Below the pieces are notes generated by a model. The model was given only the letters and a program-made list of their open reading frames with translations, did not search any database and was not told the DNA's origin. A DNA stretch of 64,000 nucleotides from Undaria pinnatifida. Lineage: Eukaryota; Sar; Phaeophyceae; Laminariales; Alariaceae. The DNA lies in the NCBI GenBank assembly GCA_012845835.1, contig JABAKD010000005.1, positions 9,040,823 to 9,104,822 of the forward strand. Direction: 5' to 3'. Both the position numbers and the translations under genes were made by a program. Position 1 is the stretch's first letter. Every line of letters starts with the position of its first letter. Shown here in pieces: positions 1-29,944 of the stretch.

Positions 1-1540
1 GTACTGGGTAGGTTCGTGGGTGCATGGTGGGTGGTGGGTGGGTGTTTGGTGGTGGGTGGGTGGTGGACGGCGACTCGCCCGCTCCGCGAGATGGCCGAGT
101 ATCGTCAAAAAAGGAATTCCCCCCCGTCTGTTTCCTGTTTCATACAAGGTCCTCAAGAACCAACTAACTGCGCCGCGCGTACCAGGTGTACTGCTGTACG
201 TACTGCTGCACTGCTGTCCTGCTGTATGTAGTGAAGGTTTGGTCGGTGGGTGGGTGGAGTGTACACTGCGTCGTCCGTGGTGGGTGGGTGGGCCGTTCTG
301 TACGTGGGAGTCTTTTTGCGTCCTGTGGGGGATGAACCTTTTTTTTGTTTCTACAATACCGGCCTCCCACTGGTGCTTGGGAGTACCACCGTCCCCACTG
401 CTGCACTCCTCTGTCCTTTACTACCGTACGTACTGCTGCACTGCCGGACTGCTGCCGTGTTATCTTTTTTTTTTGGAATTCTTACATACAGAGGATGATA
501 CCTTTACTGGTACGTACGTACTGCTGCATTGCCGTACTGCTGCCCTACGATTATTTTGTTTTTTTACAGCACCAATTTGTTTTTGTCCGCCGTACCGGCC
601 GGCAACAAGCATATTTCGGGAGTACCACCAGCCCGAGAGCATTGTAACCAACAAATCGGCTGCTGCTCGCCTGTCAGGTGTATTGCTCTAGGTACTGCTG
701 CATTGCTGTACTGCTGTACTGGGTAGGTTCGTGGGTGCATGGTGGGTGGTGTTCTGCTGTGCTGTACGTACTGCTGCACTGCTGTTCTGATGTACGTACT
801 GCTGCACTGCTGTTCTGCTGTATGTAGTAACGGTTTGGTCGGTGGGTGGGTGGAGGGTGCACTGCGTCGTCCGTGGTGGGTGGGTGGGCCGTTCTGTACG
901 TGGGAGTTTTTTTTTTGCTGTTTCCTGTTTCATAAGAACCAACCAACCAACCAACTAACTGCGCCCCGGGTACCAGGTGTATACTGCTGTACGTACTGCT
1001 GCACGGCTGTTCTGATGTACGTACTGCTGCACTGCTGTTCTGCTGTGCTGTACGTACTGCTGCACTGCTGTTCTGATTACGAACTGCTGCGCTGCTGTCC
1101 TGCTGTATGTAGTAAAGGTTTGGTCGGTGGGTGAGTGGAGGGTGCACTGCGTCGTCCGTGGTGGGTGGGTGGGCCGTTCTGTACGTGGGAGTCTTTTTGC
1201 GTCCTGTGGGAGATTAACCCTTTTCTTTTTTCTACAATACCGGCCTCCCACTGGTGCTTGGGAGTACCACCGTCCCCACTGCTGCACTCCTTTGTCCTTT
1301 ACTACCGTACGTACTACTGCTGCCGTGTTATCATTTTTGTGCTGCAAAACTTACATAATCTACAGAGGATGATACCTTTACTAGCGTACGTTCGGCGGCA
1401 TTGTCGTACTGCCCTGTTATTATTTTGTTCTTTTAGTACTTAATACAGAGGATACAGCACCAATTTGTTTTTGTCCGCCATACCGGCCGGCAACTGGCAT
1501 ATTTCGGGAGTACCACTAGTAAATCATAAATCGCGCATGC
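1..1540. repeat. CTG/GTGG-rich local duplications
   Basis: A block with GTTTGGTCGGTGGGTG, the GGTGGGTGGGCCGTTC stretch and TACGTACTGCTGCACTGCTG recurs at about 237, 832 and 1117. A second block (TACCGGCC, GGGAGTACCAC) recurs at 355, 590, 1240 and 1485. The open frames are low complexity and no gene is supported. Confidence 0.75.
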
Positions 1541-2195
1541 CTCCCTCTCATAAGAACGGGGCTCACACAACGCTCTTGCGGAGAAATAAGAACTTCGTAA
1601 TTCTTTACGAAAGTGTGGGGCACGTCATTTTCAAAAAATGTCTGGTACGAAATTCAGCCTAAAAAAACAAAATCTCGGTTTCTTATCAGAGGACCGGCGG
1701 CACTATACTCTTAATGTAGTACAGGACGTAAGAATGGCAAGCTGATACTTCTAGGAAGACAAGAAATCAGGAAGCTCAAGTTTGAGTGCAGATGACACCC
1801 TCTCCCAAATAAGAAACCCGCAGCCCCAGCCAGGATTCCTGTTTCTCGCTATCAAATAGGTGCCTGATACTTGTACAAGTAGGTGTAGTGCAGATAGATT
1901 ATTCTGGGCACAACGCTGTTCATACACCAGTAAGTAGTAGTAGAAATGAAATATTAATAGGAAAAAAAGGGAGAAACCGGGATAATTCTGGCCGAGGCTG
2001 AATTTCTTATTTGAGAAAGGGTGAGTTCTACACACTATCTTCAGCACAGCGCCTCAATTGTCTTCCTTTCCTGGTGAGGTATCAACCTTGCTCTCCTATA
2101 TCCCTGTTCGATATTTGTTTATTTATTTATGTCGTGCACCACTATTAGCACTACAACAAGTAGTTAGTGCTGTTGTATCACATAGCACATTATCT
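1541..2195. other. No gene seen; AATAAGAAA-type repeat remnants
   Basis: Contains CAAATAAGAAACC near 1806 and, inverted, GGCTGAATTTCTTATTTG near 1997. The same short ends recur at 7.4-8.2, 28.3 and 54.8 kb, so this is probably a small inverted-end element. Confidence 0.4.
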
Positions 2196-3182
2196 TTCTA
2201 GAGCCATCCATGCCGCTGTTCCCCCCCCCCCCCCCCCCCGCCCCAAACGCCCCCTTCTTCCTCACCACCCGCACCATCGCCTCGACCTAAGGCACCACAC
2301 GTATAACAAACCCCTACATCTATGCCACCTCTAAAGCCCCCCCCCTCAACCCCCCCCCCCCGCCCCCACCCCCCACCTCCCCAACCCCCCCACCCCATCC
2401 CACCCCCACCCCCTCGAACACTGCGCCCTCTCTCTACTCACTGATTGTACGACTTACCCCAGGATACTCGTATACATGATAAACTGATGCATTCTTTCCA
2501 AAACCGTCACATTTATCCCCTCAAAATAATAATGTTTAGTTTCCACGCACAGATTGAGCTGCCCCCCCCGCCCCCCCCCCCCCCCCCCCGCCCATGATAA
2601 ACTGGTGCATTTTTTTCCAAAACCGCCATATTTATCCCCTTAAAGGATTTATAGCTTCCACGCACAAATTGCCCGCCCGTCCCCCCCTCCAACCCCGCTC
2701 GCTTTTGATCAAAACCAGGCCCCCACGTCCTTCAAAACTCCGCCCTCCCCTCACCAGTTATTCGACTTACAGGATTCACTTGATAAATGGATACAATTCC
2801 CTCCACAGCTGTCAGAATTTGTCCCCCTCAGAAACGGGTTTACAGTTTCCGCGCACAGACTGACTAACATCACCCTGTTGACCCTGATAGCTACACTGTA
2901 GTTGTAAGGGGAGTCGCCGACCTATATCCTTAATAAGGACACACAACCCGTAATAGGCGCGATCGGAGTATCACACACACCTTGCAAAGATGAGTTTAGA
3001 CAAAATCTTCGATCTCACAGCTGGATGGAGTGTATTTTCATTTTTTATAATAATATGTATCCTTGATGAGGACACACAACCCGTAATACGCGCGATCGGA
3101 GTATCACACACAGCTTGCAAAGATGAGTTTCGACAAAATATGCGATCTCACAGCTGGAGTGTATTTTAATTTTTATAATAAT
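2196..3182 (+). repeat. R700 dispersed repeat, copy 1 plus partial duplicate
   Basis: Begins AGAGCCATCCATGCCGCTG and contains three C-runs at family-specific positions. It ends with GATCTCACAGCTGGA and a TATTTTTAT tail near 3050. About 130 bp of its right end is repeated at 3055-3182. No coding potential. Confidence 0.8.
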
Positions 3183-3944
3183 ATGTACAACGGCAAGCAT
3201 CACCAACCACCAGCCGCAAAGCAGTGATTTTGTGATGCGTTTGTGATACAAATGTTGTCGTTGCTATACAACGCGTTTCTTTTGCGTTGAACTCCTTGGT
3301 GTGTATCGAATGAATGAAGTAGGGCTTTCGGTGACAATATTCGACTGGGAAGCGATGCGGGTGGTTCCGCCAAAATAGACGACACGAACACCACAAAAAA
3401 TAGGACCCATGTATAACTCCAGTTCAACCAAATGACTAGCGATGCTTTTGAAAAATCTTCCTTCTTCCAATGTAGACACTCTTGTGTGGTGCACGTCTTT
3501 GCACTGAACCACTCTTGCCGCCCGGCGACATCCAGCACCCCCATCATGCCCGGCGAAGGATGAGAAATAACAGGGGGTGGGGAATAGCTTCGAGTAGGTA
3601 CCAGGTAACCCCCCCCTCTTCTTTCCCCCTCCCTAGGGCTGGCAAAAAGGAAAACATGGGAATGGAAAAACGGAACAAAAATGCGTCACAATTTTGTCGA
3701 CAATGGTGGTAGTATCGCTGTTGACCCCCCCCCCCCCGGGATGAAACAGACAATCAATCCCAGGGCCACACAAAACGAAACGGCCGGCTCGCAAACGAAG
3801 TAAAAACATAACAAACTCGTACGGTCTTTGTTCTCTGTGCATTAACAAAATGCAAACTCGACCCGGCACTGCAGACGCTAACTTACCACACCAAGATGGG
3901 CCGGAGTATAAAGCGACGATCGGGGCGTAGACCCTACTGTGCAC

Positions 3945-6900
3945 TTTTCACATTCACACCACGACCACCACCGCTTTCCGTCTGATCTAGTTTCCCAGGT
4001 CTGCAGGCCTCGGGCCGGTGCTTTTCTGGCGACACATTGCATTGGGGCCGCCCCTCCCTCCCACGCGGGGCAGGGTGAGCCTCCTGGTACGCGCCTTCTT
4101 GTCGAGTGTGGCCGCAGTGAAAACAAATCTGAGGGCCCCGGGGTGGGCCCTTGGGCTTCTTGGGCGTCGGTTGGCGTCGCCAAACTACCCAGCCTCATCC
4201 CCGCCGCCGTTAAACTCCAACAGCTCTGCAGCTGACGCCGACACGCCTGCACCTGCCGCTGCGCCCCCCCCTTTACTGCCGCCACGAACGCCAACAATAC
4301 CTGCCCCATACCAACTCCGCGAATCAGCAGGGGAAACAGCGCTACCGACAACACCCGCAATCATCGCGCCCCCGTCAGCTTTCTGCAACCTAGCACACAA
4401 TGCAGCATGCCGTTGACTAATAGAGATAATCGCATTCTTAACGTTGGCGTGCCCTTTGATTTCATCAAATAGTGATTCTGAAGTTGTCGGGAGGTCGAAA
4501 AGATCAACCGGCCCCTCACCCCGAGCATCAGGTCCCCACAATATCTGAGAAAGGTCGCTTCTTTCACCAGTGTCTGCCACGTTAAGAGCAGAGACCCCCC
4601 CAGAAAACATCGGGCTATCCGGTGACCAGCTGGCCGTGTCGCTTTAGATAATCTCAAACTCAAACTGTTCGTGGCACGCTCCAATCTACTTCGGCAGTCC
4701 GCGGTTCTTCGCAGCCATCCCAATATTCCAGCGATAATTGAACTCCAGCAGAATCGAGTGGGCCAGCGAAGGAGAAGCGCAATAGTAGCCTGCAGAGGTA
4801 ACGATGAAAACCCTTTAAAAAAGGACAAACAGTTACAGCAGGCGGAAACATATTGAACAAGTGTACGTCAGGTCCATCATAACACGAATTACCTGGTTGA
4901 CCACCAAGCTGAGGAAAAACTAAACATGTTACAAACACTGCAACGAACGAAACCGTGCGGAATATTTGACGGCAAATACTATGAGCATCGGGATATGCCG
5001 TGAGGCCAATGTTATGGGTGGAAATGGTTGCTGTACCTGCTAGTGATACAAAAGTCACGCAAAACACACACAAAGCCCCTGTACTGCTGGTACCTCTGAC
5101 ACAGCGACGAGTGGCGATCCCCGCTTTACTTTTCCCTGTTGCGTAGTACAGCGGCACGCCGTCAGGCTTGCTTAGACAACCAGCTTCGATGTGCTTGCGG
5201 AGCAGCTTCGCGACCTCCAGTGCTTTCGGGCGAAGGAGATTTTATCCCGATTTCGCATTGATCACGTCGCAGAACCGATCAATCACTGAACCAAAGCGAG
5301 TCAACAATCGTGTCCGCTCGGGCACCAACCGCCGACAATTCCGCAAGGAACACGTCCAGTTCATCTCTATATACTCTGCCACCTATTCCGATGCCATTTT
5401 TTGCGCTTGAAGAGCACTTTCTACCTGCAGTTGGAAGCGAGATCGGCAGGAGCGTAATGGCCACGACACATGACCCAGTACAGGCATTGTTTTAGACGAC
5501 AGCTACAGCCTTTCCATATCACTGATCCGAACAACGACACAAACGACGTCAAAACCACGTGCCTCCTTATTGTCTTCCGGATTAACGATATAGTACGCAT
5601 CTCTCAACCAAGCCATGGAGGGCTTGAAGGCGCCGTGACTCTTCTTTACCAAGCGCGAGATACGTGGAAGCGCGTGGAAGGTATCCAGGCGAACCTTGAG
5701 CATGTGTGGACCACCCCGTGATACAGTTGGGCAACAATCAACATGAATTCAGAACACTCGGAACGAAAAAAAATCGTGTACAAAGCGCACATTGACGCCG
5801 AGCAGATTTCAGAAACAAACAAAACATATTTGCCACCTCTACAGCACTCACGTCGTCCTGATTGACATTGCCACCGATCTCGTCTCCGGCTCCTAGGTCG
5901 CAAGCGCGGTCGTGACCAACATCAAAGTCATACCCGTCGCCACCGTCCTCCTCGCCCTCGTCCGAGTCCGCATCATCTAAACAGAAAAACACCAACGAAA
6001 AAGTTTGGTTTGTTTGGCGAATAATACAAACGTCAGCAAGAAAAAGAGGAACACCGATGCGGGCAGGGCGTAAAACAACTCAGCTCTATTTCTTCCTAGG
6101 ACGGGGTAAGGTCTTACGTAGCGAGCCCACCACGTGGCAAGGTGCTTCGGTAGAGAAGAAGTCGGCGTCATCGTTGTAAGCGGCACTTGCGTTCGGGTTC
6201 GGCGACGGTGCAGGTGTCCCAGGGGGGGTCTGTCCAATCGGCCGCAAGGCGAACATGATTAACGTCCCACAGAACAAGCCGGTCACCGCCGCCGCCGCAG
6301 ATTTCCTTCATCGTCACACGACCCACACCCGCGGAGGAAGGTGCCTCCTTGTGTGCTGGGTACGTAGCAGGCTTCATCGCGTCGATTACTTTGACTACGA
6401 CACCCTTCTGGCCGCCAGATTGACGTGATTGAGGACGCCACCGAAGCAAGGATCCAGCGGTAGTCTCATGGCCCTGTACGTTCCCAACACCAACACAACT
6501 GGCATGGTTGTTGCTGTGGAGTCGCACCTAGAGTTCCATCGTAAAATAGACCAGGTTTGGGGGGTGATACCAGGTTTAGTCGGTTGTGCTGCGGATGTGC
6601 CGTGCATGTTGATGGTTTAGACGATGCAAGAATAAAGTCTCGATAAATGTGGTACAAAACATCCCAATCGCATCTGTGTTCCCGGCGGCAAAATGGTCGG
6701 ACCCGGACCGCGTATGGGATCCTTCAATATCTCGATCTCCACGTAAACCAGAACAGACGCGTAAGCATGCAGGCAGGCATACTCTACCCGTGACGGCACC
6801 GTAAGGATTTTAAAATGCAGGCATCACTAACATTCCACCTACAAGCAGATTCAAGAGCATGGCGCCAACAATCAAGCTGGCAACAAGAAACGTTCGATAA

Positions 6901-7260
6901 CCTACAACGAGCGTGAATAGGACACGCGCATAGCTAACTAGAGTAGTATCACCAGTTGGGCGTTGAGGGGAGAACTCCGGCGAGACAAGCGGAAGGTCGG
7001 GTCTGCGGGCAACTCTTTCCCAAGCAAACTAGACACTATAACCGCCAGCGAAAGAGATGGCGTCTGCACCCAACGAGCTTTCGCGTGAGTCAGCGCGTCA
7101 AAAGTGTTCGCGGCTTTGACCTCATCCAAATACGTCGCGTCTGACTTGGTGTTGACGCCAAGTCTACCATCGTGTCCTGGTACCAAATCACGCTGGTTTT
7201 TCACCTTGGAAAGCGCAAGCGAGAATTTTCGAATTAAATACGCCTTGTGCCAGCTGCGAA
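3945..7260 (-). pseudogene. Decayed multi-exon gene: 3'-5' exonuclease domain plus transposon-like regions
   Basis: Minus-strand segments read in N-to-C order. 7260-6953 after a GGCAG acceptor gives the end of a WRN/DnaQ-like exonuclease (SLSLAVIVSSLLGKELPADP..RLSRRSSPLNAQ). After an intron, about 6790-6690 gives YACLHAYASVLVY, the Exo III region with Asp replaced by His. About 6500-6118 is a linker with a frameshift at a C7 run near 6220. 5976-5852 is an acidic exon with ideal borders (TTTAG acceptor, GTGAGT donor). 5697-5503 reads VRLDTFHALPRISRLVKKSH. 5464-5100 includes LDVFLAELSAVGARADTIVDSLW and RGTSSTG. 4789-4185 includes FNYRWNIGMAAKNRGLP with two in-frame stops. About 4120-3945 is Cys/His-rich (CFHCGH, then CECEKC after a frameshift). 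The layout resembles multi-domain transposon proteins of algae, but I cannot name the superfamily. N-terminal exons are not visible. Confidence 0.55.
5852..5976 (-). other. Well-bordered acidic exon of the decayed exonuclease gene
   Basis: Exon of 125 bp with acceptor CTGTTTAG and donor GTGAGT. It takes one base from the upstream exon (donor GTAAGA at 6117) and gives 42 in-frame codons rich in Asp, Glu and Gly (DADSDEGEEDGGDG). It leaves in phase 0, matching an AAG acceptor at about 5698 before VRLDTFHA. The consistent phase is the best evidence that this stretch was a spliced gene. Confidence 0.6.
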
Positions 7261-7289
7261 CTGCCGAACCAAGAAAACACGACTGCCAC

Positions 7290-8260
7290 AATTGTACCAG
7301 GTGCCAGTTATCATATATATACCAGGTACCAGTTATCATATGCTCAGAGCTATATATATCACGTGTACGAGTGTACATGCTGCGGCAGCAAACAAGCTTC
7401 AGCAAAAGCAATAGCTTCAAAATAGACAGGGTAATTAGCCGGGCTGTTATTTATACGAAAATAAGAAACTCGGGATACGTTATACTGAAGTTAATGTACC
7501 ATAAGGTAGAGTGCACCCTCTTCCAAATAAGAAAGCCAGCCTAGGTCAATGTTTATGTACCTGGTATCTTTTAGGTGTCCTGTACTACTGCATCTGGTAT
7601 CTGGCACGCGATTCATCAGAGGTCAGGTATGGTATATACTTCGTACCAGGTACCAGGTATCGCATGCTCAGAGCTATGATACCTGGTACCTGGTAGATTC
7701 GAGTACAACCAGCCGCGCACAAGCAGCAGGAGCAGTAGCCTACCATGACCTGGTACGAATCGTACCTCGTATCCAAATAACGTTGCCGCGGACAAACTGC
7801 TGATATAAAGCAGTACAGGGCACGAAAACATAAACCTGGTAATAAGAAATCCAGGGTGATATTTAGCTACCGGAATAAGAACCTCGGGAGTCAAAATACT
7901 GAAGTTATCTGTGACAACAAACCCTCTGCCAGATACGAAAGCCAACTTACTGCTGTAGGTCAGTATTTCCGTGCCCTACGATATAGACTACAGCAGTACT
8001 ACAGGAGTACAGGACATCGTACCTGTAATATTAAAGGTGAAGTAATAAGAAAGCCAAGTTGATGTTTTCAGGAAAATAAGAAACTCGGTAGCTGTTATAC
8101 ATGAAGTCAGTGTAGAACGTACTCCCGCACAAATAAGAAAGCGAGCCTACATCAGGTACCAGGTATATGTTTCTTATCTGGTGTCTGTACTGCTTCACCG
8201 TGGTACCGGGTATAAGATTCGTCCGTACAGCAGCAGGTAACAAACAGAAGCCTACGATAG
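7290..8260. repeat. TACCAGGTA palindromes and AATAAGAAA-type elements
   Basis: Three related stretches (about 7455-7570, 7845-7945, 8040-8200) share AAAATAAGAAACTCGG, GAAGT(T/C)A(A/G)TGTA and AAATAAGAAAGC. They are interspersed with the palindrome TACCTGGTACCAGGTA and variants. They separate the exonuclease pseudogene from its missing 5' exons. Confidence 0.6.
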
Positions 8261-9593
8261 AACCACTCACATCCGGCCTTGTGTAGCGTAGGTAGAGGAC
8301 TTTAAGGAAACTACCCCACCCGCTTGCTTCCCCTCTTGACGTGCTTCCTGCTGGCTTTGACAGAACAGTGCTCGTGATGTCGATGAATCGACGCTGCCTT
8401 GGATGTTCGATGCTGTCAAAGTAGATGAAGTTGCACTTTGTTGTGGTTCGCTCTCCCGAGCGGATCCATCACCGCTGCCTCCACCGCTACTTCCATCGCT
8501 GGCTCCACCGTCACGATCTCCGCCGCTGCTGCCTACAATGCCCCCACCGCTGCCCCCGCCATCACTACCCACCTCGTCGAATCGACAGATGGCAGGCTCC
8601 AAGGAACGAAACTAGTCGCACTACAACCGCTGCAACAGGGAGGCGCCTTGGCTCGGGTCCACGGAAACGAGCCTGGTGGTCGTAGGCTAGGAGAGCCGCA
8701 ATTAGACATACCAAAGCGTACGTAGCCGCCACACGATTATGGTGCTGAGGAGCCGGCTGTGGTGTCGGTTGTCTGGTGTCTGCGCTGCGCGCGGTCCCGC
8801 TTGCGGTCTCTCTTCTCTCCCTGAGAGACGCGGCGCGATCACAGCGCGTCGCTCGGTGCAGTAATAGCCAATCATAATTGTATATCCCTACAAAATCCTT
8901 ACAAAACTCGTGTTTCATTTGCCGAATTTGCTGCCTGTAAGCCAATCATATCGCTGTAAAAAAGCACTTCTTTTGTAGAGTAGGTTCTGCAGACGTTTTT
9001 TATCACAGCGCATAGCTGTGGCTTGTGACCACAGAGCTGATCTTTCTAGGGTGAAGAATCAGTACGGACACTGGGTGTGCTGGATGTCGACGAGTAGAAG
9101 AACGGTTTAATGTGAAGAACACACACACACACATAGCTCGCGGTGCAACATTATGGTGCAATAATGTTGAAAATTGGTTCTGTAGAGAAGTTGTACAGGC
9201 GTTTTTTGTGCGGGCAGAATATTCCTTTCTGCCAATGTTGGCAGATCCAGCCGGGGGCGCTGGCTTGCCGCTGGCTCTCTTTTAGATCCGACCCGACCTT
9301 CTCGTCGAGGGGGCGAAACCAGGATCGCCGACACTGGCAACAGTAACCTTCTTGCCGCCAACCAAGGTTCACTCGGGCACACCCTGTGATCCTAGACTAA
9401 GTACCATCTGCTCCTGACAATCCGCAACAGAAAAACGAAAAAAAAAACAAAAAGCTGAAAAAGTTGCGCCGGTGTGTGAAGCAGAAGAACTGTTTGTGAC
9501 ACAAATTTTTCGCGCCTTTTTCGCGTCTCCCCGAGAGACTTCGAAGCACACCAGCCCGCCGTAGGAGCGGGGAGTGCCCCACTCGGTGTAAGG

Positions 9594-26624
<17,031 letters not shown>

Positions 26625-27300
26625 ACGGTAACGGTTCTGCGTGTGGCATTTGTCTGCCTGCCCCACCGGCCGTGTGAGCGTGATTATTGTTTGTGTGACA
26701 GGTGTGGTTCGGAGACAGGTACGTCGCGCTATGTAGGGCAGTTACGTTGACGACAGGACCATTTGATCACGTATGGTATGTGTTGAGAAGTGACGATTTG
26801 CACTTTTTTTTGTTCTTACGCTGGTCCCCGCGTGATCCGTGCGCCGATATCGCTCGGCACATACAACGCTTGCGGTTTGTCTACCGGCCACACGGGCGGG
26901 GCGGAGACAGGTACATAGATCGCGCTTAGCATAGTTAACCGTTGCGCGCGGTCGTTTTTATATTATTATGATGCGCCCTTGTGACTGACAGATGTTTCAA
27001 GCTGTGGGCGTTACGAGCGGACAGGCGTAATGCCGTTGCACTGTCGAAAAAACGCCGAATCACGCACCATACAACAATGTCGTTACGTTGGAGCAACGCA
27101 GTCACGTTTAGTTTAAAGTTTTTTATTTTGTTTTATTTCAGCTCGATTTCGCATTTGTTCTTTCTGCCCGGGGGGTGTTCCCGTTCCTACGAGATTGTAG
27201 TGATGTAACCGTGGAAGGCAAGCGCCGGTCCTCGGGTTGCCGGGGATTGGAAGGTTAGATTACTCAGGGCGGATGCTGGTAAGAAATGTCGACGATATTT
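26625..27300. other. Downstream of helicase; no gene recognised
   Basis: Holds the presumed 3' UTR and two similar segments with GGAGACAGGTACRT-type sequence at about 26708 and 26900. No clear coding frame. Confidence 0.4.
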
Positions 27301-27301
27301 T

Positions 27302-27477
27302 CAGGGCCTTTTCACCGATCACGATCCGACCCGCGGATCGTGTCAGGAGGTCGGGTGGTGTCGGGTCAGAGGGTGTTTGATTTATCACGGGACGGGTCGG
27401 GTCGAGTCAGGAGTTTACCAAAAATCTCGCGCGTCGGGACGGGTTACCCTTACTCGACCTGACCGGTGAAAACCCTG
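27302..27477. mobile_element. hAT-like MITE with 8-bp target duplication
   Basis: Ends CAGGGCCTTTTCACCG and CGGTGAAAACCCTG are inverted repeats. The flanks GATATTTT and GTTATTTT form an 8-bp duplication with one mismatch. CAGGG-type ends with 8-bp duplications fit the hAT superfamily. The interior is GGTCGGGTC-rich, shared with 29120-29470 and 53490-53670. Confidence 0.7.
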
Positions 27478-28199
27478 GTTATTTTGTACCACTCTGTTCG
27501 GAAAAGTAAGGGCCGTCTGGGTGTTATTATTAACACAAAAACGGTCCTTATATTTACGGCCATAGTGGTACATTCCACGCAGAAATTTTCATGCATGGGA
27601 GGTACAATAACATATACTATAGCTATAAAAGCTTCCCCTTTTCGGGAAGTGATTGACGTTTTTAGTGGAACTCCCAGGGGGACACGACTCTTGCCAAAAA
27701 AATAGTAAAAAACAAATAGCCACGACCTTGTAACCGGGCAAGTTACACCCCGATCAGCTTAAAAGGAGCTGTCAGTAGTTTAGTCTATATCTTTGGTCTG
27801 GTGCATGTACGCGTCCAACAGGGTCTGGCGATTTAGACGTGACACGTGTGTGTATTTTCTTCTTCTATACCCACTCTTTTGCGGATATATAAGCAATCTT
27901 TGATGCATAAAAAAAAGGTTGCTTGTATGTCTTTCCGGACATAGTGGTGTATTGTGTACCAGGTATGCCCGTTGCTGGGTCTCCCCCTTCATTGTAAGCG
28001 CCGCAGGCGCTCGTGTCGTCGCGCGTCACATCTCAAAACTCGTTCTTAGATAGCATCCGCTGAGTATTGCTGTTGTTGTGATGCTCGTGCTGTGATCCGA
28101 TCCGAAATTATCGGGGGGGAGGGGGTTGTTTCATGCGCTCGCCCGATGACAGGGCGTTTCGCAAGAATGTGTTTTACTATAGTAGGGCATGAAACTTCG

Positions 28200-29160
28200 A
28201 AGTGTACTGTCAGGTATACACCCAGGTATCTCTACCTGAGTACAGCACAGGATACCTCAATGGAAACAGAACACGCTGACCCAGGCTGAGTTTCTTATTT
28301 GGAGAAATGATTCGTTCTACACTGACTTCAGTATGACGTGGCGCGCCAATGTATTATTTTCCGGTGAATCTCAGCCTGGTCTCAGCCTGGCTTTCTTATT
28401 TCCTCTGTTGTTTCTTATGCTATTTTTTATTTTGGTATCCTGTCCGCTTATCACCATTACGAAAATAGAGTTTCGCAACGGGTCATGCCCCGGGCAGAGT
28501 ATACTATTTTCCTAGTAAACACGCCCTTGGCGCTTTCGTGTCGCCACATACATACACGCTCGGTGCTGGCTCCATTCGTGTCTTCTTCTTTTCTTCGCGT
28601 TAAAAACAATGCCCGAGCTATGAAACTGTTTGGTTTTCTTTTCGTGATTCGTGATTCGTGCATTGTCTAAGCGTGCAGGAGGAATCAGGCACGAATGTTG
28701 CCAACTCCGAACGCATATGTGTATACCGGGTACCTGGGGCGGGTGTGCGGGGCGTGTAGATTGTAGATGGTTCGGGGGCGCGTTTATAAGTTTGTCGCCG
28801 CAGTCTTCCTTCCCCGCCCGTTGATTTTTCGAGATCCAGTCTGATGGATTGCGGACATGGGCTTTTCTCTTGCTGGGCTGGCACTTGCTTTTGCTTTTGC
28901 AGCTCCAATCGCGGACGGAAGTGTATTGTCCTCGTACCGCGTTCTCATGGGCTGTGAACGCATGAATGAACCGTACCAAACGATGGCTCTTAGTATGTAG
29001 ACCGGGGATGGGATGACGCGTGCTGGCATGCAAATGGCACAGCAGCAGTCGTGGTCCCGCATTAGGTCGGTACCCTTTGGCGCGGGGTTCCGGTTTGGTG
29101 CCGTGAAATAAACAAGTTATTTCACGCTTCATGACCCGGCCCGCCCGTCGGGTCAGGAGG
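28200..29160. other. Unclassified stretch with AATAAGAAA-type element and one long minus frame
   Basis: TTTCTTATTT ends near 28289 and 28393 with CAGCCTGG repeats. A 206-codon minus frame (28512-29132) has no motif I recognise and could be chance. Confidence 0.3.
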
Positions 29161-29425
29161 TATTTAAAAAAAAACGTGGATCGGGTCGCATCGGGTCGGA
29201 TCGGGTCGGATCGGGTGGGATCGGGTCGGATCGGGTGAGGTCGGCTCGGCTCGGCTCGGGTGAGGTCGGGTCGGGTCGGGTCGGGTCAAGTCAGGAGGTG
29301 TTGGAATTTTCACGGATCGAGTCGGGTCGGATCAGGAGGTGTTGGAAATGTCACGGGTCGAGTCGGGTCGGGTCAGGAGGTTTTTCAAATTTCATCACGG
29401 GTCGGGCCAAGTCACAAAACTCACA
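29160..29425. repeat. GGTCG / GGGTC degenerate repeat
   Basis: Units GGATCGGGTC, then TCAGGAGGTGTTGGAA..TCACGG. Same motif family as the interior of the hAT-like MITE at 27302. Confidence 0.75.
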
Positions 29426-29944
29426 CCCTGACCCGATTCGACCTGCCCCGCGAGAATCGATGCTAATCGATGCCGCCCGTGTGAATAGGCCTGAAAAACT
29501 CTTTGCACGACACGACCTCGCCCTGCAAAACACCGCACGCACTAATCCCCAGAAACTTGCGGGGGGTCCCCACTTTAGCGCAAGTGAGTATCAACAGCAG
29601 TAATGCCGTTTGGCAAGTAGACTCCGCCATATAACGAGAAGGATACCGGATGCGCGCTACGACGCGTGCTACGGTATAGGTATCAAGATATACCTCTTTA
29701 TGGCGATTTTTTTTTTCCGAATGACGGGGCTCGTCAACCCGAAATCGTCTGAAATGCGAGATTTTTTTTTTTGCACAATTTTCCGTTGTTGTATCTGGGG
29801 GCCATATATGGGATTGATCTGTCTGGTATCACAGCAGCGTTTGTTGTCTCCGAATCGGTGCTTGGGTTGAGAAAAGGTCTAAGCTCTACAAGTGAGGAGT
29901 AGTGTTAGAAAAAACGGTGCACCCCTGCCGCAGCTATTATATAC

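Noticed and set aside
8267-8945. Possible short secreted or membrane protein on the minus strand
   Set aside because: A hydrophobic stretch (YALVCLIAALLAY) and a Gly/Ser-rich frame exist, but no family, consistent exon join or start could be supported.
28512-29132. 206-codon minus-strand frame as a protein gene
   Set aside because: No motif, no splice or codon signal, and overlapping open frames on the same strand; kept only as an unclassified stretch.
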